From contig PXRT01000007.1 in the NCBI GenBank assembly GCA_003020925.1, forward strand, positions 11,248 to 75,247: DNA of 64,000 bases, read 5' to 3'. Source of the stretch: Halobacteriales archaeon QS_6_64_34 (GTDB lineage: Archaea > Halobacteriota > Halobacteria > Halobacteriales > Haloarculaceae). The notes beneath the pieces are model-generated. The model saw only the letters and a list, made by a program, of their open reading frames with translations. It made no database searches and was not told the origin of the DNA. The position numbers and the translations under genes are program-made. Within the stretch, counting starts at the first letter, position 1; each line of letters starts with the position of its first letter. Below, piece by piece: positions 1 to 9,284 of the stretch.

Positions 1-97
1 ACAGGCCGAAGGCCGAGGAGCGCAGCGAGCCCCCCGACCGAAGCCAGCCGGGGCTTTCTGGCTGGTGACAGTCTGAATCGCCTAACTAAACACCACC
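1..97. repeat. Dispersed palindromic repeat, copy 1 (cut by window edge)
   Basis: The window opens inside a GC-rich repeat that recurs near 18.5, 32.0 and 47.9 kb. Its right end, 'GGGGCTTTCTGGCTGGTGAC' followed by 'CGCCTAACTAAACACCACC', is nearly identical in the copies at 18.6 and 48.0 kb. The part to the left (ending 'CCGAAGCCAGCCGGGG') matches the left arm of the 18.4 kb copy in reverse complement. The repeat ends 52 nt before the start codon of the next gene. The left limit is outside the window. Confidence 0.8.
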
Positions 98-148
98 GCT
101 AGCAAGCCCGCAAGAATCATACGCCGCCGTCCCGTGTGAACGACACAC

Positions 149-898
149 ATGGACGTACACGTACAGGGCGGACCGGCCGAACCGTTTCTGGGCGCACGGA
201 ACCTCTTCTCGACGGAGTACGACCTCGACCGACCGGTGACAGTCCGTGTCCGCGAGGACCCCGACGAGCGCACGCGCGTGAGCCACAGCGGCGCCGGCCA
301 CCGGCTCACTATCTCCCGGCAGGCGGCCACGAGCGCGATGGCTCGCGAACTGGCCCTCCACGAGTTCGCCCACATGCACCACAACGAGCGGGGCCACCCC
401 TCCCACACCCAGTCGACGGAGGAGGCCATCTATCTGGCGCTGGCGGGCCACAGCGTCGAGCAGCGCAAGCTCACCCACTGCTACCAGATAGCCAACCACA
501 TGAAAGACATCTATGCCGACGACGTCTGGATGGCGCTGGTCTCGGGCGAGAAGCTGGTCGCGTTCCTGGAGGCGAGTCTCGCGGCGGCCGTTTCGGACCT
601 GCCGGGTGGCCAGCCGGGCTGGACGCAGCTGACCCCCGCCGCCGACCCCGACATCACGGCGGTCAACGCCGCCTTCGCGCTGGCGCTGGTCGAGCGCCAC
701 GACCTCGTAAGCGGGGACCACCAGCTGTACGACCTCGCCCACGCGGCCGCCCAGGACGCCGAGGGCATCGAGATGGGGGAGTTCAAGCCCTATTTCGCCG
801 ACCTCTCGCCCGACCCCGACGAGTCGGAGTTCCGGAAGGCCCTGGTCGACGTGACGAAGGCCTACGCCACCGCCGGAAGCGGGCAGGCCGCCGACTAG
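149..898 (+). CDS. Haloarchaeal DUF5781-type protein with an HExxH motif
   Basis: This 249-residue acidic soluble protein has no signal peptide. Residues 71-75 read HEFAH, the zinc-binding signature of metallopeptidases, followed by a His-rich stretch (MHHNERGH). I recognise it as a conserved haloarchaeal family (DUF5781) of unproven activity, so protease function is inference from the motif. The ATG follows a weak AT-rich site ('agaatcata') about 30 nt upstream, and a dispersed repeat ends just before that. The gene converges on bioN, and the two stop regions overlap by 4 nt. A second internal ORF in another frame is a shadow. Confidence 0.8.
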   Translation: MDVHVQGGPAEPFLGARNLFSTEYDLDRPVTVRVREDPDERTRVSHSGAGHRLTISRQAATSAMARELALHEFAHMHHNERGHPSHTQSTEEAIYLALAGHSVEQRKLTHCYQIANHMKDIYADDVWMALVSGEKLVAFLEASLAAAVSDLPGGQPGWTQLTPAADPDITAVNAAFALALVERHDLVSGDHQLYDLAHAAAQDAEGIEMGEFKPYFADLSPDPDESEFRKALVDVTKAYATAGSGQAAD

Positions 899-1608
899 AG
901 GATGACGGTAAGGGGCCAACAGGCGAGCACCATCCCGAGTGCCACGACCGGGTAATCGCGTCGCTCGAAGGCCATCTCCGGCGATGTCGGGTTCCACGCG
1001 AAACATCGGGCTTTGAGGGCGACGGCGAGGCGGTCCGAGCGGTCCAGCGCCCGCGCCAACCCGACGACGGCGATGCGTTTCGCACGGTCGACGACCGACC
1101 GGGTCTTGCCGCCCCGGGCGGCGATAGCGTCCCGAACGGAGCGGAGGTCCCGGCACAACACCGGGAGAAACCGGAAGGTCAGCCCCACGCCGACCCCCAA
1201 CGCCTGCCCGGTTCGGCCGGGCACGTAGCGCTGGATGACCGCCCGGGTCTCACGGACCGGCGTCGTCCGGACGTAGACCGCAGCGACGGTCAACACGAGG
1301 CCGACACGAGCGATAGTTAGCAGCGGGCCGACGGCCCGCGAGAGGTCGATGCAGGGTGGGGTCAGCGCCAGGACGGCTGACAGCGGGCTCAACAGGAGTA
1401 TCAAAAGGACAAAGCGGTAGCTCCGAGCGACCCGGAGCGGCGAGAGTCGACCGGCAGCGAGTGCCAGCACCGCCAGCAGAGCCAGCGCCGCCAGCCGTCG
1501 CGGCGTCGGGCCGACGAAGGCGGCGACGGCGAACCCGAACTGACAGACCAGTTTCGACCGTGCGTCGAGGCGGTGGGCAAACGTCTCACCGGGGCGGTGG
1601 GTCAGCAT
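895..1608 (-). CDS. bioN: Energy-coupling factor transporter T protein (BioN/EcfT type)
   Basis: This 237-residue membrane protein is the scaffold subunit of an ECF vitamin importer. It couples the ATPase to the substrate-binding S component in the cytoplasmic membrane. It opens with 'HRLDARSKL', typical of the family, has about five hydrophobic segments, and carries the coupling-helix motifs 'AARGG' (near 165) and 'KARCF' (near 205, a variant of Ala-Arg-Gly). Its start overlaps the end of the ATPase gene by 7 nt. The order bioY-ATPase-T protein makes biotin the likely cargo. Confidence 0.9.
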   Translation of the reverse strand: MLTHRPGETFAHRLDARSKLVCQFGFAVAAFVGPTPRRLAALALLAVLALAAGRLSPLRVARSYRFVLLILLLSPLSAVLALTPPCIDLSRAVGPLLTIARVGLVLTVAAVYVRTTPVRETRAVIQRYVPGRTGQALGVGVGLTFRFLPVLCRDLRSVRDAIAARGGKTRSVVDRAKRIAVVGLARALDRSDRLAVALKARCFAWNPTSPEMAFERRDYPVVALGMVLACWPLTVIL

Positions 1609-2300
1609 CCGCCGTCGACACCGTACGGTTCGAGGTCGCCGACCTCGGACGGCGAGCCGTCGGCGGCGATTTCGCCGTCGGCCAGCGCGACGATGCGGTC
1701 GGCCCGCTCGTGCAGGTCACGCAGGTCGTGAGTGACGACGACGACGCTCGTCCCCGATTCGTGGAGTGTGTCCAGTCGACCGAGCAGCGACCGACGCGCG
1801 CGCAGGTCCAGCCCGGCGAAGGGTTCGTCCAGCACGAGATGGGTCGGCTCCATCGCCAGCGCGCCGGCGATGGCGACGCGGGCCTGCTCGCCGCCCGAGA
1901 GCGCGTCGACCGGATCGTCCTCCCGGCCCTCGAGGTCGACCGTGTCCAGCGCCGAGGTGACGCGGCGGTCGATTTCGGCCCGTGTGAGGCCCAGATTCTC
2001 GGGTCCGAACGCCACGTCGGCGCCGACGGTGGCCGCGACGAGCTGGTCACGGGGTTGCTGGAACACCATGCCGATGCGCATCCGGGCGGCCAGCGGGTCC
2101 GTCATCACGTCGGTGCCGTCGACCGTGACGGTGCCCGAATCGGGCTCCAGCAGGGCGTTGAAGTGACGCACGAGCGTCGTCTTCCCGCTGCCGTTGGGGC
2201 CGACGAGCAGACAGAACTCCCCGTCCGGAATCGTCAGCGTGAGGTCGTCGAGCGCGACGGCGTCGCCAAAGCGGTGGGTGAGACCGTCGACCGCTATCAT
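1602..2300 (-). CDS. bioM: ECF transporter ATP-binding protein (BioM/EcfA type)
   Basis: This 232-residue ABC ATPase powers the ECF biotin importer on the cytoplasmic side. Visible motifs are the Walker A GPNGSGKTT (34-42), a Q-loop (81-82), the signature LSGGEQ (134-139), Walker B LVLDE (155-159) and a switch histidine in VTHD. Only one EcfA-type ATPase is encoded here, so it probably acts as a homodimer. The start codon overlaps the bioY stop by 4 nt, indicating translational coupling. Confidence 0.93.
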   Translation of the reverse strand: MIAVDGLTHRFGDAVALDDLTLTIPDGEFCLLVGPNGSGKTTLVRHFNALLEPDSGTVTVDGTDVMTDPLAARMRIGMVFQQPRDQLVAATVGADVAFGPENLGLTRAEIDRRVTSALDTVDLEGREDDPVDALSGGEQARVAIAGALAMEPTHLVLDEPFAGLDLRARRSLLGRLDTLHESGTSVVVVTHDLRDLHERADRIVALADGEIAADGSPSEVGDLEPYGVDGGC

Positions 2301-2893
2301 GCGGTGGTGGTCGACTGCTGGCGGGCGAGCACGCCGCCTTTCACCAGCGCCAGCGTCGCCGCGATTTTGATGGCGTCACCGGGGAGAAAGACTAGTGCGC
2401 CGACAGTGAGTGCCTCCATCGCCGGGAGCCCCGTCGAGACGGCCAGCCACGGGACGCCGACGGCGTAGATGAGGACGAGGCCGGCGACGAGCGCACCGGC
2501 CTGAGTCGAAAGCGAGACGTCGCTGAGCGGTTTCGGGTCGAGGCCACGGTGGACGATGGCACCGATGAGTATTGCCGCCAGCAGGAAGCCAACGAGGTAC
2601 CCACCCGTCGGCCCCAGCACGTAGCCGAGCCCGGCGCCGCCATTCGAGAACACCGGCGCCCCGGCGATACCGGCAAGCAGGTAGACGCCGAGCGAGAAGC
2701 CGCCCCAGCGCGGCCCCAGCAACAGGCCGGCGAAGTAGACACCGAAGACCTGGAAGGAGACCGGCGCCGGCAGCCCGGGTATCGGTATCGAGACGTAAGC
2801 GAACGCGGCCGTCAGCGCGGCCAGCAGGGCCGCGAGCGCGATGTTCGACACTGCCTCATCGCCGACGAGTTCAACCGACTCAGTTCCTGACAT
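2297..2893 (-). CDS. bioY: Biotin transporter S component BioY
   Basis: This 198-residue integral membrane protein has about six hydrophobic segments and the BioY hallmark 'GPTGGYLVGF' near residue 100. BioY is the biotin-binding S component; with the two genes that follow it forms a complete ECF importer. It is the first gene of the operon. A TATA-like 'tagctatttctgg' lies about 30 nt upstream of the start on the minus strand. The operon sits directly after rps7, a place where many haloarchaea have other translation genes. Confidence 0.93.
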   Translation of the reverse strand: MSGTESVELVGDEAVSNIALAALLAALTAAFAYVSIPIPGLPAPVSFQVFGVYFAGLLLGPRWGGFSLGVYLLAGIAGAPVFSNGGAGLGYVLGPTGGYLVGFLLAAILIGAIVHRGLDPKPLSDVSLSTQAGALVAGLVLIYAVGVPWLAVSTGLPAMEALTVGALVFLPGDAIKIAATLALVKGGVLARQQSTTTA

Positions 2894-3020
2894 ACCTGTG
2901 TCTGCCTCGTCAACCCAGAAATAGCTAGCGGTTTACGAGCGGGCACAACGTGTCTCGTGCCGGTCGCTACGGGCCACGACGGTGCTACCGCTGTCCGACG
3001 GCGAAAACGGGAGAACGATA

Positions 3021-3647
3021 TTACCGGGCTGCGGCCGCGACGCGCTCTTTCTCTTCTTTCTGGTTGACCGAGTAGGTGCTGACGTCGTTGTTGGCGGCGC
3101 CGACGAGCAGGGAGGCCAGGGCCTCCTCGGCGTTGGTGGTGGTCTTGAACGAGCCGCCGTAGGTGCCCTCGGCGATGAACTTCAGGGCCTGGTCGACGCG
3201 GCGCTGGGGCGCGACGTCGACGGCCTTGGGGACCGAGATACCGCCGTACTTCAGGCGGACGGTCTCCTCTCGGGGGGCGCTGTTCTCGACGGCCTCGACG
3301 AGCACCTGCACCGGGTTCTCCTCGGTGCGCTCGTGGACGATGTCGAAGGCGTCACTGACGATGGACGTGGCGAGTTGCTTCTTGCCCGTGTTCTCGTCGG
3401 TCTGCATCAGCCGGTTGATGAGGCGCTCGACGACGCTGATTTCGGACTTCTGGAACTGCTTGTTCGAGTGTCGACCCATCGTGTGTGCGATGGGCGTCAC
3501 GGTGATGTAGCGTTCCGTCGACGGGTCCGAATACTCGATGTCGGCCACCGACCACTTGCCGAACAGCTCGGCGCGGGCGACTTCTTCCTCGGCGACCTCC
3601 TCGTCAGGTGCTTTCTCTGTCTCGGGTGTGTCTTCGTCTGCACTCAT
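3021..3647 (-). CDS. rps7: 30S ribosomal protein S7 (uS7)
   Basis: This 208-residue protein matches archaeal uS7, which nucleates assembly of the 30S head and contacts the E-site tRNA. The first 30 or so residues form an acidic extension typical of haloarchaea. The core begins at 'LFGKWSVADIEYSD' and includes 'GRHSNKQFQKSEISVVERL'. It lies 2 nt after the rps12 stop and is certainly co-transcribed with it. It is the last gene of the block; aEF2 does not follow. Confidence 0.97.
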   Translation of the reverse strand: MSADEDTPETEKAPDEEVAEEEVARAELFGKWSVADIEYSDPSTERYITVTPIAHTMGRHSNKQFQKSEISVVERLINRLMQTDENTGKKQLATSIVSDAFDIVHERTEENPVQVLVEAVENSAPREETVRLKYGGISVPKAVDVAPQRRVDQALKFIAEGTYGGSFKTTTNAEEALASLLVGAANNDVSTYSVNQKEEKERVAAAAR

Positions 3648-3649
3648 CG

Positions 3650-4078
3650 TTATCGGACCGGTTTCTCCGCGTTACCGCGAACCAGTTCGAGCATGGAGAC
3701 GCCGTTTACCTTCTCGACCTTGTAGTTGACACCGGAGAGGTCGCCCATCGCGCGACCCTTCGCGCCGCCGATACCGGCGATGGTGACCTCGTCGTGCTCG
3801 TCGATAAAGGAGATAGCGCCGTCGCCGGGACAGAACGCGGTGACCTGCTTGCCGTTCTTGATGAGCTGGACCCGGACGCATTTCCGGATTGCCGAGTTGG
3901 GCTGTTTGGCCTCGATGCCCACCTTCTCCAGTACGATGCCTCGACCCTGGGGTGCGCCCTCCAGCGGGTCGGACTTCTTGCCGAGCCCGCGCTCGCGTCG
4001 CGCATAGTCCGAGTCGGACCACCGGTGTTTCTGGCGGTCCTTCTTCAGCTTGCGCGCGGCGTATTTGCCGTTTGCCAT
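3650..4078 (-). CDS. rps12: 30S ribosomal protein S12 (uS12)
   Basis: This 142-residue archaeal uS12 is part of the decoding centre. The conserved '[15 protein letters not shown]' and '[15 protein letters not shown]' segments are present. I start it at [10 protein letters not shown] rather than at the ORF-track start three codons upstream, because the family begins there and a TATA box ('gtcttaagtagc', 4102-4113 minus) sits at the leaderless distance. The 104-nt gap to nusA and this promoter suggest transcription partly independent of the rpo operon. Confidence 0.97.
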   Translation of the reverse strand: MANGKYAARKLKKDRQKHRWSDSDYARRERGLGKKSDPLEGAPQGRGIVLEKVGIEAKQPNSAIRKCVRVQLIKNGKQVTAFCPGDGAISFIDEHDEVTIAGIGGAKGRAMGDLSGVNYKVEKVNGVSMLELVRGNAEKPVR

Positions 4079-4101
4079 AGTACCCATCGGTATCCTGCCG
4101 A

Positions 4102-4113
4102 GCTACTTAAGAC
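4102..4113 (-). promoter_or_regulatory. TATA box for rps12-rps7
   Basis: On the minus strand 'gtcttaagtagc' lies about 30 nt before the rps12 ATG, as expected for a haloarchaeal TATA element with a very short or absent leader. Confidence 0.5.
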
Positions 4114-4182
4114 TCCTCTTTCGTCGTCGCCAGCGGGCGCGTGTGGCGGTCTCGCACGTGACTGAATCGCAACTGAAAACGG

Positions 4183-4608
4183 TCAGGTCAGCTCGATACC
4201 GTCGATGTCGAAATGGCGCTGTGCCAGCCGGCGGGCGGCATCGATGTTGCGGCCGTCCCGGCCGATAGCCGCGCCGTGGTCCTCCTGGGGTACCTCGACG
4301 TAGGCGACGGTGTCGCCGTTCGCAGAGACGGTGACGTTGTAGACGGCCGCGGGCGCCAGGGCGTTGGCGACGAAGTCCTCGGCGCGCTCAGCGTCCTCGA
4401 TGAGCTTCACGTCGCGGCCCAGTCGCTCCTCGACGGCCCCGACGGTGGTGCCACCGGGGCCGATGGCATCGGCTATCTGGCCACGTTTGACCAGATACAC
4501 CACCTGGTCGTGGTCCCCGTCGACGACGCAATCCCGGACGGTGACGCCGGCTTCGTCCTCGAAGAGGGCGACCAGTCGGCGGGCCTCGTCCGAGAGTTCG
4601 ACGCCCAT
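4183..4608 (-). CDS. nusA: NusA-like transcription factor
   Basis: This 141-residue protein is made of two KH-type RNA-binding modules without the S1 domain of bacterial NusA, which is the normal archaeal form. GxxG-like loops are visible ('IGPGGTTVGAVEERLG' and 'IGRDGRNIDAARRLA'). It binds RNA and is thought to affect elongation or termination. Its ATG overlaps the rpoA2 stop (TGATG), so it belongs to the RNA polymerase operon. Confidence 0.93.
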   Translation of the reverse strand: MGVELSDEARRLVALFEDEAGVTVRDCVVDGDHDQVVYLVKRGQIADAIGPGGTTVGAVEERLGRDVKLIEDAERAEDFVANALAPAAVYNVTVSANGDTVAYVEVPQEDHGAAIGRDGRNIDAARRLAQRHFDIDGIELT

Positions 4609-6383
4609 CAGTCCTGTGTGGTGCCCATACGGAGGTCGACGTCGCCGGTGCCCAGCTTGATGGGCTTGCCGACGATGACGTTCTCCGTGACGCCGTCCAG
4701 TTCGTCGACCTCGCCGTGGATGGCGGCGTCGAGCAGGTGGTTGACGGTCACCTCGAAGGCGGCCCGTGCGAGCACGGAGTCCTTCGAGCCGCTGATGCCG
4801 TGGCGGCCGATAGACTCGATGGTCCCCTCGTTGGTCATGATGTCGGCGACCAACATCAGGTGGCGGACGTTCACGTCGTCCAGCCCCTGCTCTTCGAGGG
4901 TGTTCATCGTCTCGTTGATGAGCGTCTCGCGGGCGGCCTCGACGCCGAGGCTTCTGTATATCTCGTGGATGTTGTTACACGTGGTCCGGGAGGCGTCAAC
5001 GCCCTCGATGCCGAGCACTTCGCCGAAGTCCGACCCCTCGGTGTAGAGGACGAACTCCTCGCCGTCGTCTACCTCTTCCTTGCGGATGACGACGCGGGAT
5101 ATCTCGTCGATACCCTTGAAGACGATGTCCCGAAGCTCCTCGACCAGCTGGAGCAGGTCCCGGTAGCTGGGCTCCTCGGGGCCGAACTCGATGACGGTGC
5201 CGGCCTGGCGTGTCTTGATGCCGAGGTTGGACTCGATGGTCCCGGCGATTTCCTCGGCGACGGCCTCGATGTCGCCCACCGTGGGCCACCGCTCCAGCAG
5301 CGTCTCCTCGTTTAAGTCTATCTGGACCAGCATGTCCGCGACGTTCGTGGAGATGTCACCCAGCGCGAGGATGCGCGTGGCCTCTATCTTCCAGACGACC
5401 TCGTGGGCCTTCTCGCGGTCGTCTGCGTGCTCCTCGTCGAGGTGGACGGTCATCATCGGCGTGTCCGGTGTCTTCCGGGCGTCGACCAGCTCAATGAGCC
5501 GGGGCAGCCCCTGGGTCACGTCGATTTCGGCCACACCCGCGTAGTGGAACGTGTTCATTGTGTTGTGCGTGACCACGCCCTGTGCCGTCGTGAACGTCTC
5601 CAGACCGCTGACGGAGAAGTCGTAGACGTACTCGCCGTCGGGCTCGATAATCTCGATAGATTCGATACGGTCCCACGACGCTGTTCCGACAACAGTTTCG
5701 TCAGCTGTCGGTGCCTGAGCCGTAGTCCCACCATCTGCTGCCATGGATTCGGTCAGCATTGTAAGGTCGGCTTCGGCGCTGGTCCCGTCGTATTTACCGA
5801 CGACGGGAAGCCCGTCACCTACGTCGAGTTCGTCACTGGCGATAGGCACGATTTCGTCGCCGTCCTTGACCACGAACGAGTGGGCCTTCGTCGCCCGAAT
5901 CGGCCGTCCGGATTCGAGTTCAAACCGGAGGAGTTCGTCCGGAGCGTCGTGGCGACTCACTTCTTCGAGCGGTTTCCACTCGACGTGTTCGTCGGCTCGC
6001 AGCGAGAGGACTTCCATTCCGTCGGGCGCTCGTGTGACTTCGTGGCCGTCGATGCTCTGTATGTCCCGGACGGTCATGAGCCCGTCTACCAGCGAGCCGA
6101 TTTCGACCACGTCGGTCTCACCGTTCCGTCGAACCACGACCCGTTCGTCGCCCGGAATCGACATCTGTGTTCCGGGTTCGCCGATAGACTGGGCCGAGAC
6201 AGTCCCGACCGGGTCCAGCGGGTCGACGCGGGTCTGCATGTAGCGCGATTCGACGGCCTGGGCGATGCGGTCGGCGTCCTCGACGCCGACGCCCCGGGCC
6301 TCGACCGTGCTGTACACCTCGTCTTTCAGCCGCCGGGGGAGTTCCGTGTCCTCGACGACGGCTTCGATGTCTTCGGATACCAT
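4608..6383 (-). CDS. rpoA2: DNA-directed RNA polymerase subunit A'' with mini-intein
   Basis: This is the C-terminal part of the largest RNA polymerase subunit, split from A' as in all archaea. The ORF of 591 residues contains about 391 residues of A'' interrupted by a 200-residue intein between 'GEPGTQM' and 'TMNTFHYAG', the highly conserved trigger-loop region. The start is taken at [10 protein letters not shown], nine codons after the ORF-track start, 2 nt after the rpoA1 stop. The extein is otherwise intact up to 'DLRMGTTQD', so a functional enzyme requires protein splicing. Confidence 0.95.
   Translation of the reverse strand: MVSEDIEAVVEDTELPRRLKDEVYSTVEARGVGVEDADRIAQAVESRYMQTRVDPLDPVGTVSAQSIGEPGTQMSIPGDERVVVRRNGETDVVEIGSLVDGLMTVRDIQSIDGHEVTRAPDGMEVLSLRADEHVEWKPLEEVSRHDAPDELLRFELESGRPIRATKAHSFVVKDGDEIVPIASDELDVGDGLPVVGKYDGTSAEADLTMLTESMAADGGTTAQAPTADETVVGTASWDRIESIEIIEPDGEYVYDFSVSGLETFTTAQGVVTHNTMNTFHYAGVAEIDVTQGLPRLIELVDARKTPDTPMMTVHLDEEHADDREKAHEVVWKIEATRILALGDISTNVADMLVQIDLNEETLLERWPTVGDIEAVAEEIAGTIESNLGIKTRQAGTVIEFGPEEPSYRDLLQLVEELRDIVFKGIDEISRVVIRKEEVDDGEEFVLYTEGSDFGEVLGIEGVDASRTTCNNIHEIYRSLGVEAARETLINETMNTLEEQGLDDVNVRHLMLVADIMTNEGTIESIGRHGISGSKDSVLARAAFEVTVNHLLDAAIHGEVDELDGVTENVIVGKPIKLGTGDVDLRMGTTQD
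5562..6161 (-). other. Mini-intein inside RNA polymerase A''
   Basis: The insert is exactly 200 codons. It begins with Ser1 ('[12 protein letters not shown]'), has a block-B like 'TKAHSFVV' with Thr-x-x-His, block F 'YVYDFSVSG' and ends 'VVTHN' followed by Thr+1. It lacks LAGLIDADG or other homing endonuclease blocks, so it is a splicing-only mini-intein. Inteins at this A'' site are known from other haloarchaea; the missing endonuclease means it cannot home by itself. The segment between blocks B and F (about residues 130-165) is low in complexity and probably marks the deleted endonuclease. Confidence 0.93.
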
Positions 6384-6385
6384 TG

Positions 6386-9283
6386 TCAGTCGTCTCCCTC
6401 CGCCATCCACCAGTCGTCGGCGTGCTCGGAGAGGTTGGTCCGCTCGGTCGTCTGCCCGAGGAAGCTCTCTTTCTGTTTCTCGCTTTCGAACTCCTCGTCG
6501 AGGACGCTGTCGGCGATTTCCTCGACGTCGACGGTCGGCCCCTCGGCGCCCGAGGAGACGTCCACCGGGGAGGTGCCGTCCTCGCCGAACTCGAACTGGA
6601 TGATGGTGTCGCTCGTGTCTCGAACGGTGCCGTCGTACTGCGTTTCGAGTTCCGAGAGGGCGTTGATGAGCCGGCGCTGGAGGTAGCCGGACTTGGAGGT
6701 CCGGACTGCCGTATCGACCAGCCCCTCGCGGCCGCCCATCGCGTGGAAGAAGAACTCCTTCGGCCCGAGTCCGGACCGGTAGGACGACTCCACGAAGCCG
6801 TGGGCGTCCGAGGAGAGGTCACCCTCCTCGAAGTGGCTCAACGTTCGGTTCTCGTAGCCGCGGTTGATACGCTCGCCACGGACTGCCTGCTGGCCGACAC
6901 AGCCGGCCATCTGGGTCAGGTTCAGCATCGAGCCACGGGCGCCGGACTCGGCCATCACGACGGCCGGGTTGTCGTCGTCGAAGTGGTCTTCGGCGATGTC
7001 ACCGGCGGAGTCACGGGCCTTGCCCAGCGTCTGCATGATTTTCATCTCCAGTGTCTCGTCGACGGTGCGGCCGGGCAGCGACTCGAGGTCGCCCGCGTCG
7101 TAGGTGTCGATGAGTTCCTGGACGCGGTCGTAGGCGTTCTCGATGGCCTCGTTTATCTGCTCTTCGGCCTCGCGCTCGATGGACTCGTCGTCGATGCTGA
7201 TGGAGAACCCAAAGTGCATGATAGAGCGCATCGCGAGCACCGAGACCTCGTTGACGAAGATGCGGGCCCGGGTCTTTGAGTAGTCCTTGGCGATGGTGTC
7301 GACGACCTCGCCGCCGAAGGCGCCGACGGCGTCCTCGTCGATGGTCCCCGATATCATCTGGCCGTCCTCGATGACGACGTTGTCGCCGGCCGAGGAGGTG
7401 AAATCGAGGTTCAGGTCGTCGGGCAGCAGTTCCGAGAACAGCGAGCGACCGGTCCAGTAGGCCTCGCCGCTCTCGTCGTCGACGGCTTCGCCGTCTCCGT
7501 CCCGTTGGGTCTCCGACCCAACGCGGGTCTCGTTGAACTCCGGATTGGTGTGGGTCAGCAGGTAGAGCCCGCTGATGTGGTCCTGAATCGCGCCGATGAT
7601 GTTCTCGCCAAAGCGCGGCGAGAGCATCTGTTCTTGCACGCGCATGAGGACCCGTGCCTCCGCGCGAGCCTCCTCGTTTTGCAGGGCGTGCATGTTCATC
7701 TCGTCGCCGTCGAAGTCGGCGTTGTAGGGCGGACAGACCGTCGTGTTCAGCCGGAACGTCTTGTACGGCATCACGACCACTTCGTGGGCCATGATGGACA
7801 TCCGGTGCAGCGACGGCTGTCGGTTGAACACGATGATGTCGCCGTCGACGAGGTGGCGAGACACTTCCCAGCCGGGCTCGACCTTCTCTGCGAGTTCCTC
7901 GCAGTTCTTCTCGGTGACCTTGAGCCGCCGGCCGTCGGGCCGCTGGACGTAGTTGGCACCGGGATGGGCCTCGGGCCCGTTCGCGACGTAGCGGCGGGCC
8001 TCATTTAAGTTGCGCTCGTTGACGTTCATCGTCTGGGTCATCTCCCGAGCGACCCGGTCGGGGACGCCGACCTCGTTCAGCGAGAGGGTCGGGTCCGGCG
8101 AGATGACCGTTCGAGCGGAGAAGTTCACACGCTTGCCCGAGAGGGAGCCACGGAAGCGTCCCTCCTTGCCTTTGAGCCGCTGGGAGAGGGTCTTCAGGGG
8201 CCGGCCCGAACGGTGTCGCGCCGGCGGCGTCCCCGAAATCTCGTTGTCCATGAACGTGGTGACGTGGTACTGCAGCAGCTCCCAGAGGTCCTCGATGATG
8301 AGCTGCGGGGCTCCCGCCTCGCGGTTCTCCATGAACCGCTGGTTGATGCGGATGATGTCCACCAGCTTGTGGGTCAGGTCGTCCTCGGAGCGCTGGCCGT
8401 TGTCCAGCGTAATCGAGGGCCGAGCCGTCACCGGCGGCACGGGCAAGACCGTCAGAATCATCCACTCCGGCCGGGAGCGGGCCGGGTTCATCCCCAGGAC
8501 CTCGATGTCCTCGTCCGGGATGTCCTCGAACCAGTCCCGGATGTCGGAGGGCATCAGCTTGTTCATGTCCTCCTCGGTGAGGTCGACGTTCAGGGCCGTC
8601 TCGATGGCCCGGCGGTCCTCCTGTCGCGGGCGGAAGTCACCGCTGACTATCTCCTGGACCCGACCGGGGTCGATACCGGTCTCCTCGGCGAGGTCGCTGG
8701 GCGTGATTCGCTCGTCGGCCGCCTCCATGGCCTCCGCGATGCGGCCGGGGTAGTCGGCCGAGAGCACCTGCTGGACCTCGTAGTAGGTCGTCGGCTTCTC
8801 GTGTTTGATGTCGTACTGCTTCTCGCCGCAGAACGGACAGGTGTCCTTCTTGCGGGCCTGTCGGATGGCGGCCTTGGTCACGTCGTTCAGGTCGCGGCCG
8901 AGGTCCCGTGTGCGGGTGAGCCGGTCGCGGAACTCGTCGCGTTCGTTCTCGTCGAGACAGAGCCGGGAACACTCCCGGCAGGTCCCCCGAAGCAGGCGGC
9001 GGATGAGCTTCGCGAAACCGACGTGGATGACGGGGGCGGCCAGTTCGATGTGGCCGAAGTGGCCGTTACACGAGCCCGAGTGCTTCCCACACGTCTTACA
9101 CTCGAGTCCGGGGTCGATGACTCCGAGTCGGGGGTCCATCAGTCCCATGTCGATGGGGAAGCCGTCGTCGTCGTAGGTGTCGGCCGTAATCACTTTCGTA
9201 GCCGACATCTCGCGGTACTCCTCCGGGTCCATCAGCCCGAAGCTGAGTTGCCCGATTTCCTGTGGTGTTTGCTGTGAACTCAT
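6386..9283 (-). CDS. rpoA1: DNA-directed RNA polymerase subunit A'
   Basis: This 965-residue protein is the N-terminal two-thirds of the largest subunit. It carries the clamp zinc site (C62, C65, C72, H75), a second zinc cluster ('CRECSRLC' with 'CPFC') and the catalytic Mg-binding loop [12 protein letters not shown] around residues 520-530. No intein is present. It follows rpoB1 by one base and precedes rpoA2 by two, in the conserved archaeal operon. A shorter acidic insertion ('[15 protein letters not shown]') near residue 600 fits a halophile. Confidence 0.97.
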   Translation of the reverse strand: MSSQQTPQEIGQLSFGLMDPEEYREMSATKVITADTYDDDGFPIDMGLMDPRLGVIDPGLECKTCGKHSGSCNGHFGHIELAAPVIHVGFAKLIRRLLRGTCRECSRLCLDENERDEFRDRLTRTRDLGRDLNDVTKAAIRQARKKDTCPFCGEKQYDIKHEKPTTYYEVQQVLSADYPGRIAEAMEAADERITPSDLAEETGIDPGRVQEIVSGDFRPRQEDRRAIETALNVDLTEEDMNKLMPSDIRDWFEDIPDEDIEVLGMNPARSRPEWMILTVLPVPPVTARPSITLDNGQRSEDDLTHKLVDIIRINQRFMENREAGAPQLIIEDLWELLQYHVTTFMDNEISGTPPARHRSGRPLKTLSQRLKGKEGRFRGSLSGKRVNFSARTVISPDPTLSLNEVGVPDRVAREMTQTMNVNERNLNEARRYVANGPEAHPGANYVQRPDGRRLKVTEKNCEELAEKVEPGWEVSRHLVDGDIIVFNRQPSLHRMSIMAHEVVVMPYKTFRLNTTVCPPYNADFDGDEMNMHALQNEEARAEARVLMRVQEQMLSPRFGENIIGAIQDHISGLYLLTHTNPEFNETRVGSETQRDGDGEAVDDESGEAYWTGRSLFSELLPDDLNLDFTSSAGDNVVIEDGQMISGTIDEDAVGAFGGEVVDTIAKDYSKTRARIFVNEVSVLAMRSIMHFGFSISIDDESIEREAEEQINEAIENAYDRVQELIDTYDAGDLESLPGRTVDETLEMKIMQTLGKARDSAGDIAEDHFDDDNPAVVMAESGARGSMLNLTQMAGCVGQQAVRGERINRGYENRTLSHFEEGDLSSDAHGFVESSYRSGLGPKEFFFHAMGGREGLVDTAVRTSKSGYLQRRLINALSELETQYDGTVRDTSDTIIQFEFGEDGTSPVDVSSGAEGPTVDVEEIADSVLDEEFESEKQKESFLGQTTERTNLSEHADDWWMAEGDD

Positions 9284-9284
9284 C

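Noticed and set aside
7505-9277. Long plus-strand ORFs opposite rpoA1 and rpoB genes
   Set aside because: They are shadows caused by high GC at third codon positions; composition is Val/Leu/Arg-skewed and no motif is visible.
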